Shown: positions 1-11,693, numbered from the stretch's first letter. The stretch is 64,000 bases of DNA from Bretschneidera sinensis (GCA_023935145.1 CM043698.1:72068501-72132500), one strand, 5' to 3'. The notes: a model not told the origin generated them from the sequence alone. Numbers and translations are program-made.

Positions 1-1344
1 TTTTCTTGGCTATGCTAGTAGGATGGGTCACACTTCCTTCAAACTGCCTAGAATTTCTTGCTGTCCAGATGTGGTGAACTGTGCTGGCTAGAGCTGCTAC
101 TTTGGCTTTGGCTGGGGGACCTTTACCTTTGGCTTCTTTGTGAATCCATTTTGCTGCACTTTTAATAGTATTCATTCCTCTTCTTATTCCCAGCCATCCT
201 TTGATGTCTGCCCAAATGGATGCACTAACCCTGCATGCAAAGAAGAGGTGCTCACTTGATTCTTCAACATCACTGCATAGAGGACACCTTCTATCAATAT
301 CTGTATATTGAATCTTATCTTTAGTAAGGAGTTTCTACTTCATAGCATGAATGAATGCTTAGGAGAGCAGCTGCTATTCCAGACAATTGGAGCCACGTGG
401 AGCTGAGGTTCTCTAGGCCTAAAAGAGTTATAAGCCTTTTTTATGTTGATATCCCCTTTCTCTTCCCATTCAAGCAGCCTGGATTGAGCCTGCTAGGCTG
501 ACCCTGCTGAAGTGATCAGGCTATTTTTTATTTTTAGTAACTTTTTCCATTGGGAAGATTCTTCATGCTTAGGTGTGGCTATTCATATAGAGTGCCCTTG
601 TAAGTAGAAATGGTTCACCCACTTGACCCATAAAGAGTCATTTTTATGATTAATGTTCCATAATGCTCTTGCAAGGAGAGTTGAGTTCCAGCCTTTAAGA
701 TCAGAGAACCCAAGGCCACCTTCTAATTTAGGCAAGTATACCTTTTTCCAAGCCACCAGGGCCTTCCTAGAGCCAGACTTACCACTCTATAAAAAGGATC
801 TGCATAATGAGATGATCCTAGCCAAGATGTTGGCTGGAATAGGGAATATTGCCATCCAGAAACACTCCACTCCCTGAAGCATAGATTTGATCAACTCTAC
901 CCTTCTAGCATAAAATAGAGTACTGCCCACCCAGACATTAACATATCCAGAGATTTTATTAATTAAGGGCATACAGTGGGCTGAGTTTAGTCTAGAAGAA
1001 GCCAAGGGGACCCCCAAGTATCTAAACGGGATAGAGCCTTCTTCAAATCCTGTTATTCTTCTGATTTCCAAGAGCTCTATCATAGGAATACCAGCCAAGA
1101 ATATGCTAGACTTAATCGAGCTGGCCTGCAGGCTTGAGCAATCACTAAACTTCTTCACACAGTTCATAAGGTGTCTAACTAACCAAGTGTCCCCTCTAGC
1201 AAAGAGAATAAGGTCATCAGCAAAAGCCAAGTGGGTAATCCTATGCTGCTCACACTTAGGGTGAAACTTGAAACCAGGTTCATCCTTCAATTTAGCTAGC
1301 AGTCTAGATAGATACTCCAGGTGTGATTGTTGGTCCAGGTGAAT
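1..1344 (-). pseudogene. LINE reverse transcriptase C-terminal half and zf-RVT region (partial)
   Basis: The frame at 1350-787 starts in the RT core just before EYLSRLLAKL. It has the catalytic box THLAFADDLILFARGD (FADD form of the YxDD motif), then PFRYLGVPLASSRL and the thumb region, typical of plant L1-type LINEs. Further left the frame is broken. The last 100 bases of the minus strand read VHHIWTARN, which is typical of the end of the zf-RVT domain. RT motifs before FADD are missing, so it cannot be active. Confidence 0.85.
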
Positions 1345-1847
1345 AGGCATCCAGTAGAGTTAATATCTGACAAACCAGTGTCACTGCAGTAAGCCTGAGG
1401 ATCTCTCAATTCATATGTTGTGACAGGCAGCCCATTCTCTTTCTCACGCACTACAAATACATTGTTGAAATCTCCAAGAACAAGCCAGGGTTCATTGGAC
1501 CTGTTACTAAAGTCACATAGACTCTCCCACAGAGGTCTTCTAGATATAATAGTGTTAAGACCACAAACAAAACTAGCTACATAACAAGTAGAAGTAATTA
1601 AACAACATACTTTACAGTGAACTACTTGGGGAGAGGATTCAATAACAATGATACTGACCTTTGAGGGATTCCAAAGAATCAAAATTCTGCCAGCTTCATG
1701 GGAATTAAAGTTGTTTACCTGATGCCACAATCTGAATTTGTTCCTCATTATTCTGTCCAGCTTTTCTTCATTTAGCTTGGACTCCAAAATGCACATTATG
1801 TCTATTCTATTACTTCTCATGAGGTGAAGCACCCCATTCTGTTTCAA
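1345..1847 (-). pseudogene. LINE endonuclease domain (EEP family), C-terminally deleted
   Basis: The reading begins KQNGVLHLMRSNRIDIMCIL and continues to an ESKL motif, the metal-binding glutamate region of L1-type endonucleases. It then has WLVLGDFNNV, the conserved GDFN motif, and reaches CLFTWTNN. The family normally continues for roughly another 70 residues with a conserved SDH motif, but here the frame breaks and the sequence jumps into the middle of the reverse transcriptase. In active elements this enzyme nicks target DNA to prime reverse transcription. Confidence 0.82.
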
Positions 1848-1851
1848 GGGT

Positions 1852-3723
1852 TTATGAAAGCCCCTGATACTCTAGCTGGAAACTCTCATGAGAGGTAGTG
1901 GGAGGATTCCCCCCCTTCCCTTCTTTATTGTGTCCTGACCCAGAGCCTTTTAGTTTCTTCTTCTTAATAGAAACCAGTGGCCCATCAGACTGATTGGCCA
2001 GCTTTGCTTTTTCAGTTGGCTGAGGTCCCTTCAAGACCTGTTGTGCTCTTTCTGGTCTAGGAGCAGTGATCTTGGACTGGTGTTGTCTTGAACTATCTTC
2101 CACCCTGGATTCAACCATTGCCCCAATGTTCCCGGCAGGAACAATGCACTCTAGCAATATCACCTTATTCTGCCCTGGTGCTCCTCTAAAGGGTTCAATG
2201 GGATTAATCTAGGAGGGGGGGATAAAATCTATGCTGGACCCAACCCCTGATGGCTCTAGAGTTGAGCTAGCTCCAGCAGATGGATTAGTAGGTTCTTTAG
2301 ACTGGACCTTCAAGACCTTAGCAGTCTCTTCTTGCTTCTCATTAGTCCTCTTGGAATGAGCTAACTTTGGATTAAGTCTACAGGTAGAAATTGAGTGCCC
2401 TATCACTTTGTAGCCACTACAAAACCTAGGCAAGTTCTCATAGGTAATTCTTTGGTCTATTAACCCTCCTCCTGGAAGGTTAATGGTGACTGAATGCTTA
2501 ACCTCTTTAGCAATATCAATCTCTACTAGGATCCTTGCATAGGAGATCCTTTCTTTCCTTGAGGTAAGTTTATCAGTATATAAGAGTTTCCCAAGTCTGG
2601 ACCCAATCATGCTTAGGACTTTAGAAGACCATAATTCAAGTGGTAGGTTCTTAAGCTGAATCCAAACAGGAATTATACTAATTTCCTCATTATCAAACTG
2701 AAAAAATCTGGGCATTGACTTAAGCAGCAGTGGTCTACCATAAATCATATAAGGTCCATCTTGCAATACTTTCAGCATACTATCAGCATTATCAAATTGA
2801 AAGATAATCCAACCACTTTCATGAAATTGAGGGAGGACTCTTACCTTCCAGGATTCTGTAATTTGCTGCAGAGCTGCTTTACCAGGGAACCTTCCAGCAA
2901 AGTACCTAACTAAACAATGTGGCATGGCCTCAAACACTTCCTCTACATCTTCTTCTGAAATGCAGATGTCGTCATCAACAAATTGCATAGCTGATAGTTG
3001 CTTCACATTACTAGGCTTTCTGTTGTCAGCAAAGAGACTCACCCAGGATGCCCTCTTTACCTCCTTCACATGGTGCAGGTAGTTCACTTCTGGGTTCATA
3101 GGAGCTGATACTTGAGGGGGGGAGATTTCATCTTCTCTCAATAGACAATCATCACTATCTGAGCCAGAACCTTCATTGAGAAGCTTTTCAGAACAAGCCT
3201 CCTCCATTCTCATGTTGCTGGATGGAAGCCTAGAGCCCTTGGAAGATTTAATTTGATTCTAGTTACTGTTCACACTCTTATACACTGTAGCATTTTGCTC
3301 GACATAATCGTTGTCCGAGTATAAATCCTCAAGCTCCTTTCTCAAGGAGCACGTATCCTCTTCTCCCAGAGTACAAGAGAGACTATCAGACTCCATTCTA
3401 ACTTCCTTAGCTTTCTGTGATCCCTTAATGGCAGACACATTCAAGCCTGACATTGATACCGTAGCAACTTTCCCTTTGAGATCTCTCCGAGCTTTACCAG
3501 CTTCTCCTTGCTTCTGAACATATTCTTTTGACTTTTTGGAGAGAGTATTCTTTTCCCCTCCTAAGCTTTCTGTCTCAGCCAGACTCTTATCTTCTTCTGC
3601 AATTATCTTGCCCTTCATTGTTACTGTAGCTTCTTTCTCTTTAAAATAATTCTGCACAAACTCAGTGTCTCGCAGGTCCTGGGTCGGGACCATGACTTTC
3701 TTGCTTTGTTTTTTCTTTCCCAT
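1852..3723 (-). pseudogene. LINE ORF1-like protein (DUF4283 plus zinc knuckle), interrupted by in-frame stops
   Basis: Three open stretches (3723-3259, 3213-2209 and 2163-1852) lie in one frame and are separated only by TAG codons at about 3259 and 2209, so they were one protein. The N-terminus is lysine-rich (MGKKKQSKK) and acidic. The middle part has the DUF4283 pattern of plant LINE gag proteins: a region around LVRYFAGRFPGKAA, then PVWIQLKNLPLELWS, then a zinc knuckle near FCSGYKVIGHSISTC in which the second cysteine is replaced. In active LINEs this protein binds the element RNA. The tail is basic (SIKKKKLKGSGSGHNK) and runs into the endonuclease start (FQLEYQGLS) one frame away from the rest of the endonuclease. 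It is non-functional here. Confidence 0.8.
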
Positions 3724-3850
3724 ATCTCATAACTAGGAGAGAAACCATAATTTCAGGGGAGGGAGGAAAAGAATGGCGAGGCTAGGAAGAAGCAACACTT
3801 TCGCTGGCTTGAGAGCTTCTCTCTCTAGCTTCTTTCTAGAACCGCGACAA

Positions 3851-4617
3851 ATATGATGATTTCTTTTTTGTTTTGTTCTTTGTTTTTACTCTTTTGTGCA
3901 TTTTGAATGTCGTTTGATCAATCGTTTTCTTTTGCTTCTTTAGTTTGAAGTTTGGACTTGCTACTGGCCAAAATGTTGTTAGAAATTAAACCTATTCTTT
4001 TTAAGACATTAGATGCATCATTATGTAGAAAAATATTACTAGCGTCGGCGGCAAGGGGCAACTAATATGACCAACATTTCTTGTGTAGGAACTAACAAAA
4101 ACTTTGTTAGACCATGGCATTGCTTTGATTTGAAAAGTAAACTTAACAAAATTGATGGTATTAATGCTAAGTATTACATACAGCTTTGCACTATTAAAAG
4201 TAAATATATTATGCACGTCCACAACAAGTGTTTTCAAGTCTGTTAAAAAAGCAAGTGTTCTAAAGGAAGTATCTCCATATTAATTAACATTTGCCCCCAC
4301 CATCTATAATTTTGGCATTTATCACTGCATGTTATCACTATGAATGATGTGATACTTATCAAGTGGTATATTGTTAAAAAAATTTCAAATTAATTATTGG
4401 AGAATATCCTGATCTATGTGACTTATATGATGTATTTCGATCTTAATCACTAGAGAGAAATTGAGTTTATCATGAAAAAGTAAAAGTAAAAGTAAAACTT
4501 ATATAAAATGTCTTATATGAAGTTCTTAAACTTTCATTTAAAAATTTCACTTTTACAACAATAAAATTAATTCTAAAATCTCACTTTTAAAAATTTCACT
4601 TTTATAAATTGACATGG

Positions 4618-4618
<1 letters not shown>
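3851..4618. other. AT-rich intergenic stretch, nothing recognised
   Basis: No coding signal is visible; short ORFs here have no recognisable motifs. The right part (about 4490-4610) has weak similarity in composition and order to the sequence upstream of the ITPK gene near 44640-44760, so the duplication described next may begin here. Confidence 0.4.

Positions 4619-4662
<44 letters not shown>
4619..4662. repeat. Compound microsatellite (CT)n(AT)n
   Basis: A run of CT dinucleotides is followed directly by AT dinucleotides. It sits where the TATA region of the ITPK promoter lies in the paralogous copy. Confidence 0.95.
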
Positions 4663-4679
4663 GACACTTATGCATAGAG

Positions 4680-5173
4680 AGAGAAACTCACACTCTAAAA
4701 TCTCTATCTCTGGAAAGCAGAAATATAAATCCTCACTATCTCTTTCATCTCACATAATTCCCTCATCAGAGTTCCATATAGACAAACTAAAGAGACGCAT
4801 ATTTACACTTATAGAGAGAAAATTAATAGTTTCCTTTCTCCATTTTCTTGATTGAGACTAATATTTTCATATAAAAATCGAAACAAGATTAAATCTTAAA
4901 GCAAAAGAAAAGAAAGAAGTGGAAAAAAAATTAATTTGATTTGTGAATTAAGGTTTTTCTTTGAAATTTTTGAAGAGGTGGAGATGAGGATAAACAAAGA
5001 AATAGTTTATATCAAAGAAGAAGAAAAGAGATAGAGAGACTAAAAGGAGTACACAGTCATATTCGGTCGGTGTCAGGTTTCTACTGAAACAGAAGTTGGT
5101 TGCTGGTAGAATAGTTTCTTATAACCCAAGCTTGAAGGATTGGCTCAATATACAATCTTTCGCTATACATACT
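4680..5173 (+). pseudogene. Duplicated 5' end of the ITPK gene (promoter-proximal leader, exon 1, start of intron 1)
   Basis: This stretch aligns with 44960-45530 of the ITPK gene over the leader, exon 1 and the first intron bases. The start codon is kept at 4984 and the peptide begins MRINKEIVYIKEEEKR, against [17 protein letters not shown] in the gene, then hits TAG at 5032-5034. The later part still encodes a SYSVGV-like segment. About 20 bases of the GYALTSKKK segment are missing, and the splice donor GGTATA reads AATATA. Because intron sequence (ATCTTTCGCTA) follows the exon, this is a DNA-level duplication and not a processed copy. It is cut on the right by the LTR of the next element. 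Confidence 0.85.
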
Positions 5174-5603
5174 ATTAGAACCTTAGTAACATTAATTATA
5201 AGCTAGTGGACAACTCCTAACAGAAGAGGAAAGAATAAGAAATTGTAGAAACAGGAAAAAAAAAAGATTTTTTAATCATCAATGATCTTCTCCTTTACAA
5301 GTCATGTTCTATTTATAGTCTCAATATCTAGCAAACCTTCTAACTGATCTTTCTAAATAATCTTTAACAATAGTAGCTGACTCAACAAAACTACTAACAG
5401 TAGTAACTGACTTAACAGAATTACTAACTCACTTTCCTTATCTCGTGCTAATTTCCTCACTGACTTCCATTGGCTTGATTGTAATTATAGGACATAATCT
5501 TTCATCCATTGTGGTAGCTTCCTGGTCCTTCCTTTTAGCCTGTGTAACTACAATTACTTGATCTTGCCCTAGTGCTACAGGCCTTGCTTTTTTATTCATA
5601 CCA
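5174..5603 (-). repeat. 3' LTR of the gypsy element (left copy)
   Basis: It aligns with 11159-11640, with many substitutions and indels. Shared blocks include ATTAGAACCTTAG, ATTATAAGCTAGT, ACAAGTCATGTTCTATTTA and GTGCTACAGGCCTTG. On the minus strand it starts TGGTATGAATA, directly after a purine tract (GATGGGGGTGGGAA, plus 5604-5618) that fits a polypurine tract. Confidence 0.85.
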
Positions 5604-6288
5604 TTCCCACCCCCATCGAATATAACCTTGTCCTCAAGGTTTAAGTGGGGATAAAGCTGAGACAAGTCATGCAGATTTTCCAAAAAAATGTCTTCAAGAT
5701 AGAACGCCTGCCATTGCACCAAAACCTACTTAACCTGTTGCTGATTGGGAATTATAATCTATTTACCCAGTTTTTCCATGGTCATAATAATAAGCTTATT
5801 TCCCACAGACAATGGAGGCAAAGGAGCAGTAACTTGGGTATGATCACCTTTAAATTTCTTTAGGAAAGACAGATGGAATACAAGATGTTTTCTACTGGTG
5901 GCAAGCCTAATTTCTGTAAAACTTCAAAAAGATCATAAATCTTTTACTCAACCTATGATTGAAACTGATATCCATTGATTATTTTCTGTAAGATGGTAAT
6001 TTAACAAGAACCCAATCTCCGACAACAAAAGAGATATCAGTTCTATTATGATCTGCAAAATATTTCATTCTAGCCTGAGCAACTTGTAAATTTTGTTGGA
6101 GATGTTCAAGAATTCTCTCTATTGTAGCTAATTCCTAATCCAAAGCTTCAATTTTAAATAATCCTTTGATTTAGTGGATAACAGTGGGAGATGGTCTATC
6201 ATAAATGGCTTGGAAACGAGTCTTTTTATGGCACAATGATATGAAGTATTATAATAGTACTTTGCCCACAGTAAGAGCTTAGACTATA

Positions 6289-7502
6289 CAGTAGGTTAAT
6301 CATGAACAAATGATCTAAGATACTTTTTGACTCTTATTTGATTTTAATGATGACATAAATATATATTAAATTACACTAACAAATTTATCTAAGTGTTTAA
6401 AACTGCAAAGACTGTTCCTCAAAAGTCAACCAACTAAGTACTCAACCTTGGACAAAGTTGAAGATCAAGATTAGGTACTAGAATAGTAATCTACATAATA
6501 TAACTCTCTTACTTGAGTACCTATCTTTTTCCTATAGCTCAATTTTCTTAAAAAATGTTTTGACAAAAATCATTTTGACTAGAAAACTAAACTGAAAACA
6601 AAAAGGTGTGTTGGTCATCCAGTCGATTGTATGATTCTTAGAAAGAATCATTAATTCGACTAAATGAGATCCAACCGATTGAATGATTATTTCAAAAAGT
6701 CTTTTAGTCGACTGAATGAAGGTCAGAAACTTTCGGCTTCTGATCCAGTCAACTGAACAAACCTTTCAGTCAACTAAATGAATAGCCTGAAACAGATTTG
6801 AATTTCATATGAACATCTAATCGACTGAATGTTCGAAAATAACAGTAATATTTCAAATCTGAAGTACCATTTAGTGCAATAAATGCCATGAACCACTACC
6901 AAACGGGATTTTGGTGTGAATAACGACTAGTAATCTTTTAAACTATAAAAGCCTATCATAAATGAGAAAAGATTACAACTCTTGAGCAATTAATCTTCAT
7001 CTTCTCATTTATATCATTCAAAGATTTCTAAAACCTTTCATGAGCCATTCTTAAAAGCTTTGTACTTTTAAGAAAGATCTATTCTTCTTTGTAAGAGCAT
7101 TAAATACAAAGTATCTCTTGTTCTTGATCATTAAATTTCCAATCATTGTAAAGAGGAAGAGTTGGTGCAACTTTTAGAGTGTTTAGGTGTTAAACACTTC
7201 TTGTAAAGACTTCCTTAATTGGAAGAGATCATGTACGGTTTGGGAAACACCCGTGAAGTTGCTCGAGTTATTAATGAATCACTTTAAGGAGGTTCCTTGA
7301 AGAGAGTGGACGCAGGGTCAAAGAAATCAGATGTTGTCGAATCACTATAAATAGCGTTTGCACACTCTTCCTTATCACTTTAATTTCAGCATTATTATAT
7401 TTTTCATTCTTGATTGTGCTTGATTAAGTTTTCTAAGACTTGTTTGTTGTGTAAAAAGGTTTTAAAAACTCAATTCACCCCCTCTTGGGTTTGGACCTTA
7501 GT
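6289..7502. mobile_element. Nested 1.2 kb insertion, probably an LTR or non-autonomous LTR element
   Basis: The block interrupts the gypsy integrase. CTATA occurs on both sides (6284-6288 and 7503-7507), and the match extends to 10 of 11 bases (CTTAGACTATA and CTTAGTCTATA). Removing the insert rejoins the integrase. The sequence has LTR-like features: a start resembling GACTCTTATTTGATTTTAAT, repeated CGACTGAATG motifs, CACTATAAATAG near 7345 and a closing CAATTCACCCCCTCTTGGG. Its ends are not TG...CA, so the class is uncertain. Confidence 0.6.
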
Positions 7503-7507
7503 CTATA

Positions 7508-8318
7508 ATACTTCTCTAAACACCTATTGAGAACCTCAGATTGCCCATCTACTTGAGGATAGTAGGCAGAGCTCATATGTAGCTTTGTCCCACCGAAATT
7601 AAAGAAGTATTGCCAGAAATTACTCATGACAATTGAGTCTCTATCAAAGACAATAGATCTAAGAATACCAAGTAACTTGATCACCATTTTAGCAAAATGT
7701 TTGGTAAAATTTTCATCAATAAAGTTAGTAGGTAACTCTCCAAAATGAGAACCTTTTGAAAGCCTATCAACTACCACCATAATCACTATATGACCTTGAG
7801 AACTAGGTAAACTAGTAATAAAATCCATATATAGTAATATCTTTCCAAATCTTTTATAGAATTGGCAAAGGTTGTAAAAATCCAACTGGAATTATTGTAG
7901 GATACTTAACTTGCTGAAAGATAACACACTGAGTAACAAACTGCTTGACATCATATCTCATTCCAAAATAGTAAAAACTTGATGAGATCCTCATGAAAGA
8001 ATTTAAGATGCCAGCATGACCTCCAATAGGTGTTGCATGAAAATTCTCCAAAAGAATGAGTTTAAGTGATAAAGCATATGCAATTCTTAATCTCCCTTTA
8101 TAGTACAACAACCCATTCTTCACCTTATAAGCAAGATTAATGAGAGAACCATTTTTTAATCCTTGTTGCAATGCTACTAATTCAGGACCAATCAAATTCT
8201 CTTGTTGAAATTGACTTAGAAAGTCAAATGTAGGTGGTGTTACCACATTCATCGGCTGAACTTCTGATATCATAGAACTTGATTCACTGCTAGGATTGTT
8301 GTTAGGTAGTCTAGACAA
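7508..8318 (-). pseudogene. Gypsy integrase (zinc-binding region and DDE core), split and frameshifted
   Basis: On the minus strand the end of the RNase H/start of integrase (SRLPNNNPSS) is followed by a GGHAGILNSFMRIS segment with the HHCC-type arrangement, partly lost: FYYFGMRYDVKQFVTQC. The DDE core follows: MDFITSLPSSQGH, then VVDRLSKGSHF, then IVFDRDSIVMSNFWQ, then SSAYYPQVDGQSEVLNRCLE. The sequence continues across the nested insertion at about 6283-6180 (WAKYYYNTSYH in one frame). This enzyme inserts the element DNA into the genome. Stops and frameshifts show that it is dead. Confidence 0.85.
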
Positions 8319-9691
8319 GGCATCAGCTATTACATTCTATTTTCTAGGTTTATACACTATGGTGCACTGAAATCCTAATAATTTGTTGAAGTAATGATGT
8401 TGTTCTAGAGTCTAAATGACATGATCTATCAAGTTCTTAAGGCTTTTGTGATCAGTTTTAATTATAAATTTCTCTACTCAACAGATAATGCTTCCATTTA
8501 AGAATAACTTGAGTGATGGAAAATAATTCCTTGACTTAGTTTGATGTTGCAACCATTCTGATATTGAGCTTATTGCTATAAAAAAAAAAACAATAGGATG
8601 ACCTTGCTATTGTAAAACTGCTCTAATTCCTGTATTGGAAGCATCAATATCCAACTCAAAAGGCTTTATAAAATTTGATAAAGCCAATACTAGAACTTCT
8701 GCATAGCTTGTTTTAATTTAGTGAAAGAAGTCATGGCCTCCTGACTCCAAGAGAAAGCTTCATTCTTCAAGAGATCAGTCAAAGGGGCATCTACAATGGC
8801 ATACCCTTGTACAAACTTCCTATAGTAACCTGCAATGCCTAAGAAGCCTCTCAGTTGCTTCATATTTTGCAATACTGGCTAGTCAATCATTGCAACAATT
8901 TTAAATGTATATGGTCTTACATTATCAACAGAAATAATATAACCTAGATACTGTATTGATGATTGACAAAATAAACATTTGCTTAGTTTAGAAAATAATT
9001 GGTGAAAAACTAAGTAATTTAGGACAGTTCTCAAGTGTCATAAATGATCAATCAATGATGAACTATAAACAATTATGTGATTAAAAAAATGAATTGTCTC
9101 AAGTAGAGTTGAAAACCTGGTTCATAGTGGATTGGAAAATGGAAGGTGCATTGGTGAATCCAAAATGCATTACTAATAACTCATAATGGCTTTAATATGC
9201 CTTGAAAGCTATCTTGTGAATGTCAACAGGATCTAATCGAATTTGATGATAGCCAGCTTTTAGATCTAACTTAGAGAATAATGTTGCTCCATGTAGTTCA
9301 TCAATAGCGGGGATTGAAAATCTTTCCTTGATTGTAATGGGCATTGAGGGCCTTATAATCAATACAAAACCTCCAAGATCCATTCTTTTTTTTTTACCAA
9401 AAGAAAAAGATATGAAAATGGATTGTGGCTTGGTCTAATGATACCAATTTGTAGCATTTCAAAAACCAACTTTTCTATCTCTATTTTCTGAAAGTGGGAA
9501 TATTTGTAAGGCTTGACATTTACATAATAAGAACCTAGTAGAAGATGAATCTGGTGATTTAACTGTCTTGAATGAGGTAAGTGAGTTGGTTCTTTGAAAA
9601 TAGACTCAAATTCTTGCAGTAAAGACTGCATAGCTTCTGGTATTGCAATAATGGTAGCAATGTCTTGTGCTAGTATTATAGATGCTACCAA
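8319..9691 (-). pseudogene. Gypsy reverse transcriptase and RNase H, broken
   Basis: The RT N-terminal part reads VNVKPYKYSHFQKIEIEKLV and [10 protein letters not shown], followed after a frame shift by [20 protein letters not shown], the classical gypsy RT motif. The connection region reads QLRGFLGIAGYYRKFVQGYA and AFSWSQEAMTSFTKLKQAM at 8872-8690. RNase H lies at about 8690-8330. The YxDD region around 9000 is badly decayed. Several stops separate the pieces. Confidence 0.85.
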
Positions 9692-9817
9692 ATGATAGAA
9701 ATAAGCAATTCATGCTCCATTAGCCAATTTCGTAAGGTGTTTCATATGCAAATGACCAATATTTAGATGAGATTCCCCTTTCAATTGAACATTTTTCTTG
9801 TTACTGAAAATTCATAA

Positions 9818-10263
9818 TTAACAGCTGATAATCTGTGAAAACATACCCCAATACCTCCGACATTGAATGCCAATTACCATTTCAACTCCTTGTATAGGAA
9901 GAATGAAGAGATTTAATATAAAGTTTTGGTTTTGGAGAGTAAGTGCAACTTCAACACACTGCTTGGTACAACTCATATAGTCTTTATTTCCAATATATAC
10001 CTTGAATGGTTTAAATTGAGAGATTGGTAATTCTAACTTCACAACTACCCTCTCTTATATGAAGTTATGGGTGATGCCACGTCAATGAGTACTTGGATCT
10101 TGAGTGCCTTATGAGTAGCAGTAATTTTGATTACTCTCGGACTCAATTGACTAGCTAAAGTATGTATACTGACTTTTGGTACTCTTGTCTCCTCAAATTT
10201 ACCTTGATTATCTTCTTGGAGCATATTTTCATATTCTTCGTCCTTCTCATCTCCCACTATCAA
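9818..10263 (-). pseudogene. Gypsy aspartic protease, active site altered
   Basis: The segment KALKIQVLIDVASPITSY aligns with the retropepsin motif VLIDSGSTHNFI of plant gypsy elements, but the DSG catalytic triad reads DVA. After a stop it continues with LELPISQFKPFKVYIGNK and ends EMVIGIQCRRYWG. The changed active site and the stop codon mean no activity. It would have cut the Gag-Pol polyprotein. Confidence 0.75.
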
Positions 10264-10379
10264 GAAAAACTTTCTTTTACACTTATGACCCCTATAGTAC
10301 TTTTAATCACAATTATAACACAGTTCATTCTCCCTTTGAGCTTGTATTTCAAAAGGACTCAATCTTCTAATGGAAATTG

Positions 10380-11110
10380 TTTGAAGAGTTCGTGACTTGA
10401 CTTGCTCCCATACTAGTATTTTCAAAATTCTCATAGTAAATGAGTATCTTGGCCACTAATTCTTGAATGATTACTTCATTTCTCTATATTTATCTTCTTG
10501 CAGCCTAGCTAAAGCCATGGCTTGAATTAAGAAAATAGGTTAAGCTATTAATAATTCCCTCCTTAATTCAAGTTTAAGACAAGATATGAAGAAATTGATC
10601 AAGAAAGATTCCTGGAACCCAAAAACCTAGGTGGAAATCATCTCAAATTTTTTCTTAATAATCAGTTACACTAGAGTCTTGACTCAATTTATATAATGCT
10701 TCAATATAATCATCAAACATTAAGGTCCAAACCTCAATTGCAATGCCCCCAAGAACTCTTTCCAACTATGAATGAACCCATTGTTGTGTATCCATTGATA
10801 CCATGAGAGAGCAGGTCCCTTCATGTGGAAAAAAAAAGCTACAATAATTCTTTGATCATATGGAGTTTGATAATAATCAAGGAATTGTTTAGCCTTGAAA
10901 ATCCACTCTCATGGATCTGCGCCATCAAATCTAGGAACATCTAGCCACATGGATTTAAATTGCTATGAGACCTGAGGAGTCACTACAACCACCAGATTAT
11001 TATTAAGGCTTCTCTCTGAAATTCTCGCAGAGTCTTGAGTTGTTCAATATGAGCTTTGATTTGATCATTGATCGTGGTGAATCTTGTGCCTTCTACCATG
11101 ATTGGTTGAT
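10380..11110 (-). pseudogene. Gypsy gag region, decayed
   Basis: Minus-strand frames give MWLDVPRFDGADPWGWIFKA, then QRIIVAFFFHMKGPALSWYQ and WKEFLGGIAIEVWTLMFDDY. These match the retrotransposon Gag pattern of plant gypsy elements. No frame stays open for more than a short stretch. A zinc-knuckle remnant would lie near 10280-10320. Confidence 0.7.
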
Positions 11111-11158
11111 TGAATTATTTAAATTGGATTGATACTAGAGAACAATGAAAGCACTAAC

Positions 11159-11638
11159 ATTAGAACCTTAGTTCTAAGAATCTTAGTGCCACAAATTATA
11201 AGCTAGTAGACAACTCCAAATGGAAGAGGAAAGAAAGGGAGAATAAGAAATTGTAGAAACAGGAAAGAAAGTTCTTTATTCATCAGTGATGATCTTGCTT
11301 ACAAGTCATGTTCTATTTATAGTCTCAGTATCTGGAAAACCTTCTAACTCGTAATCTTTAACAATAGTAATTGACTCAACAGAATTACTAACAGAAGTAA
11401 ATGACTTAACAGAATTACTAACTCCTTTTCAACAGCTCCTAATAACTTCCTCAATGACTTCCCTTAGCTTGATTGTAATTATAAGACATAATCTTTCATC
11501 CACTGTGGTACTTTATGGTCCTTCCTTTTAGGTACTTCCTTGCTATTGACATTTCTTCTTCTATTGGCATCAATTGTTGTGTATTTGCAATTACTTGATC
11601 TTGCTCTAGTGCTACAGGCCTTGTTTCTTTATTTATCT

Positions 11639-11640
<2 letters not shown>
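11159..11640 (-). repeat. 5' LTR of the gypsy element (right copy)
   Basis: It is the partner of the 5174-5603 repeat. It is longer because of an extra block near 11530-11590. The expected end (TTCATACCA in the left copy) is replaced by TTTATCTCT running into the CA repeat. I found no clear primer-binding site beside it. Confidence 0.8.
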
Positions 11641-11692
<52 letters not shown>

Positions 11693-11693
11693 A
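11641..11693. repeat. (CA)n(TA)n microsatellite
   Basis: Uninterrupted CA dinucleotides (about 21 units) are followed by TA units. They mark the lost outer edge of the gypsy LTR. Confidence 0.95.

Larger units (their letters stand above)
1..3850 (-). mobile_element. LINE (non-LTR retrotransposon), truncated by the window edge and internally deleted
   Basis: On the minus strand the order is a 5' leader (about 3724-3850), an ORF1-like gag protein, an apurinic-type endonuclease, the second half of a reverse transcriptase and a C-terminal zf-RVT region running off the left edge. This is the order of plant L1-type LINEs. The copy is dead: ORF1 has in-frame TAG stops, the ORF1/ORF2 junction is frameshifted, and the end of the endonuclease and the first part of the RT are missing. 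The poly(A) end, and so any target duplication, lies outside the window. Confidence 0.9.
5174..11690 (-). mobile_element. Degenerate Ty3/gypsy LTR retrotransposon (minus strand) with two LTRs and a nested insertion
   Basis: Two related direct repeats (5174-5603 and 11159-about 11640) flank a minus-strand internal region. Its order from right to left is gag, aspartic protease, reverse transcriptase, RNase H and integrase, which is the Ty3/gypsy order. All frames are broken. A 1.2 kb insertion splits the integrase. The outer edge of the right LTR merges into a CA/TA microsatellite, so the target duplication cannot be read. The element interrupts the ITPK exon-1 copy on its left. Confidence 0.9.
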
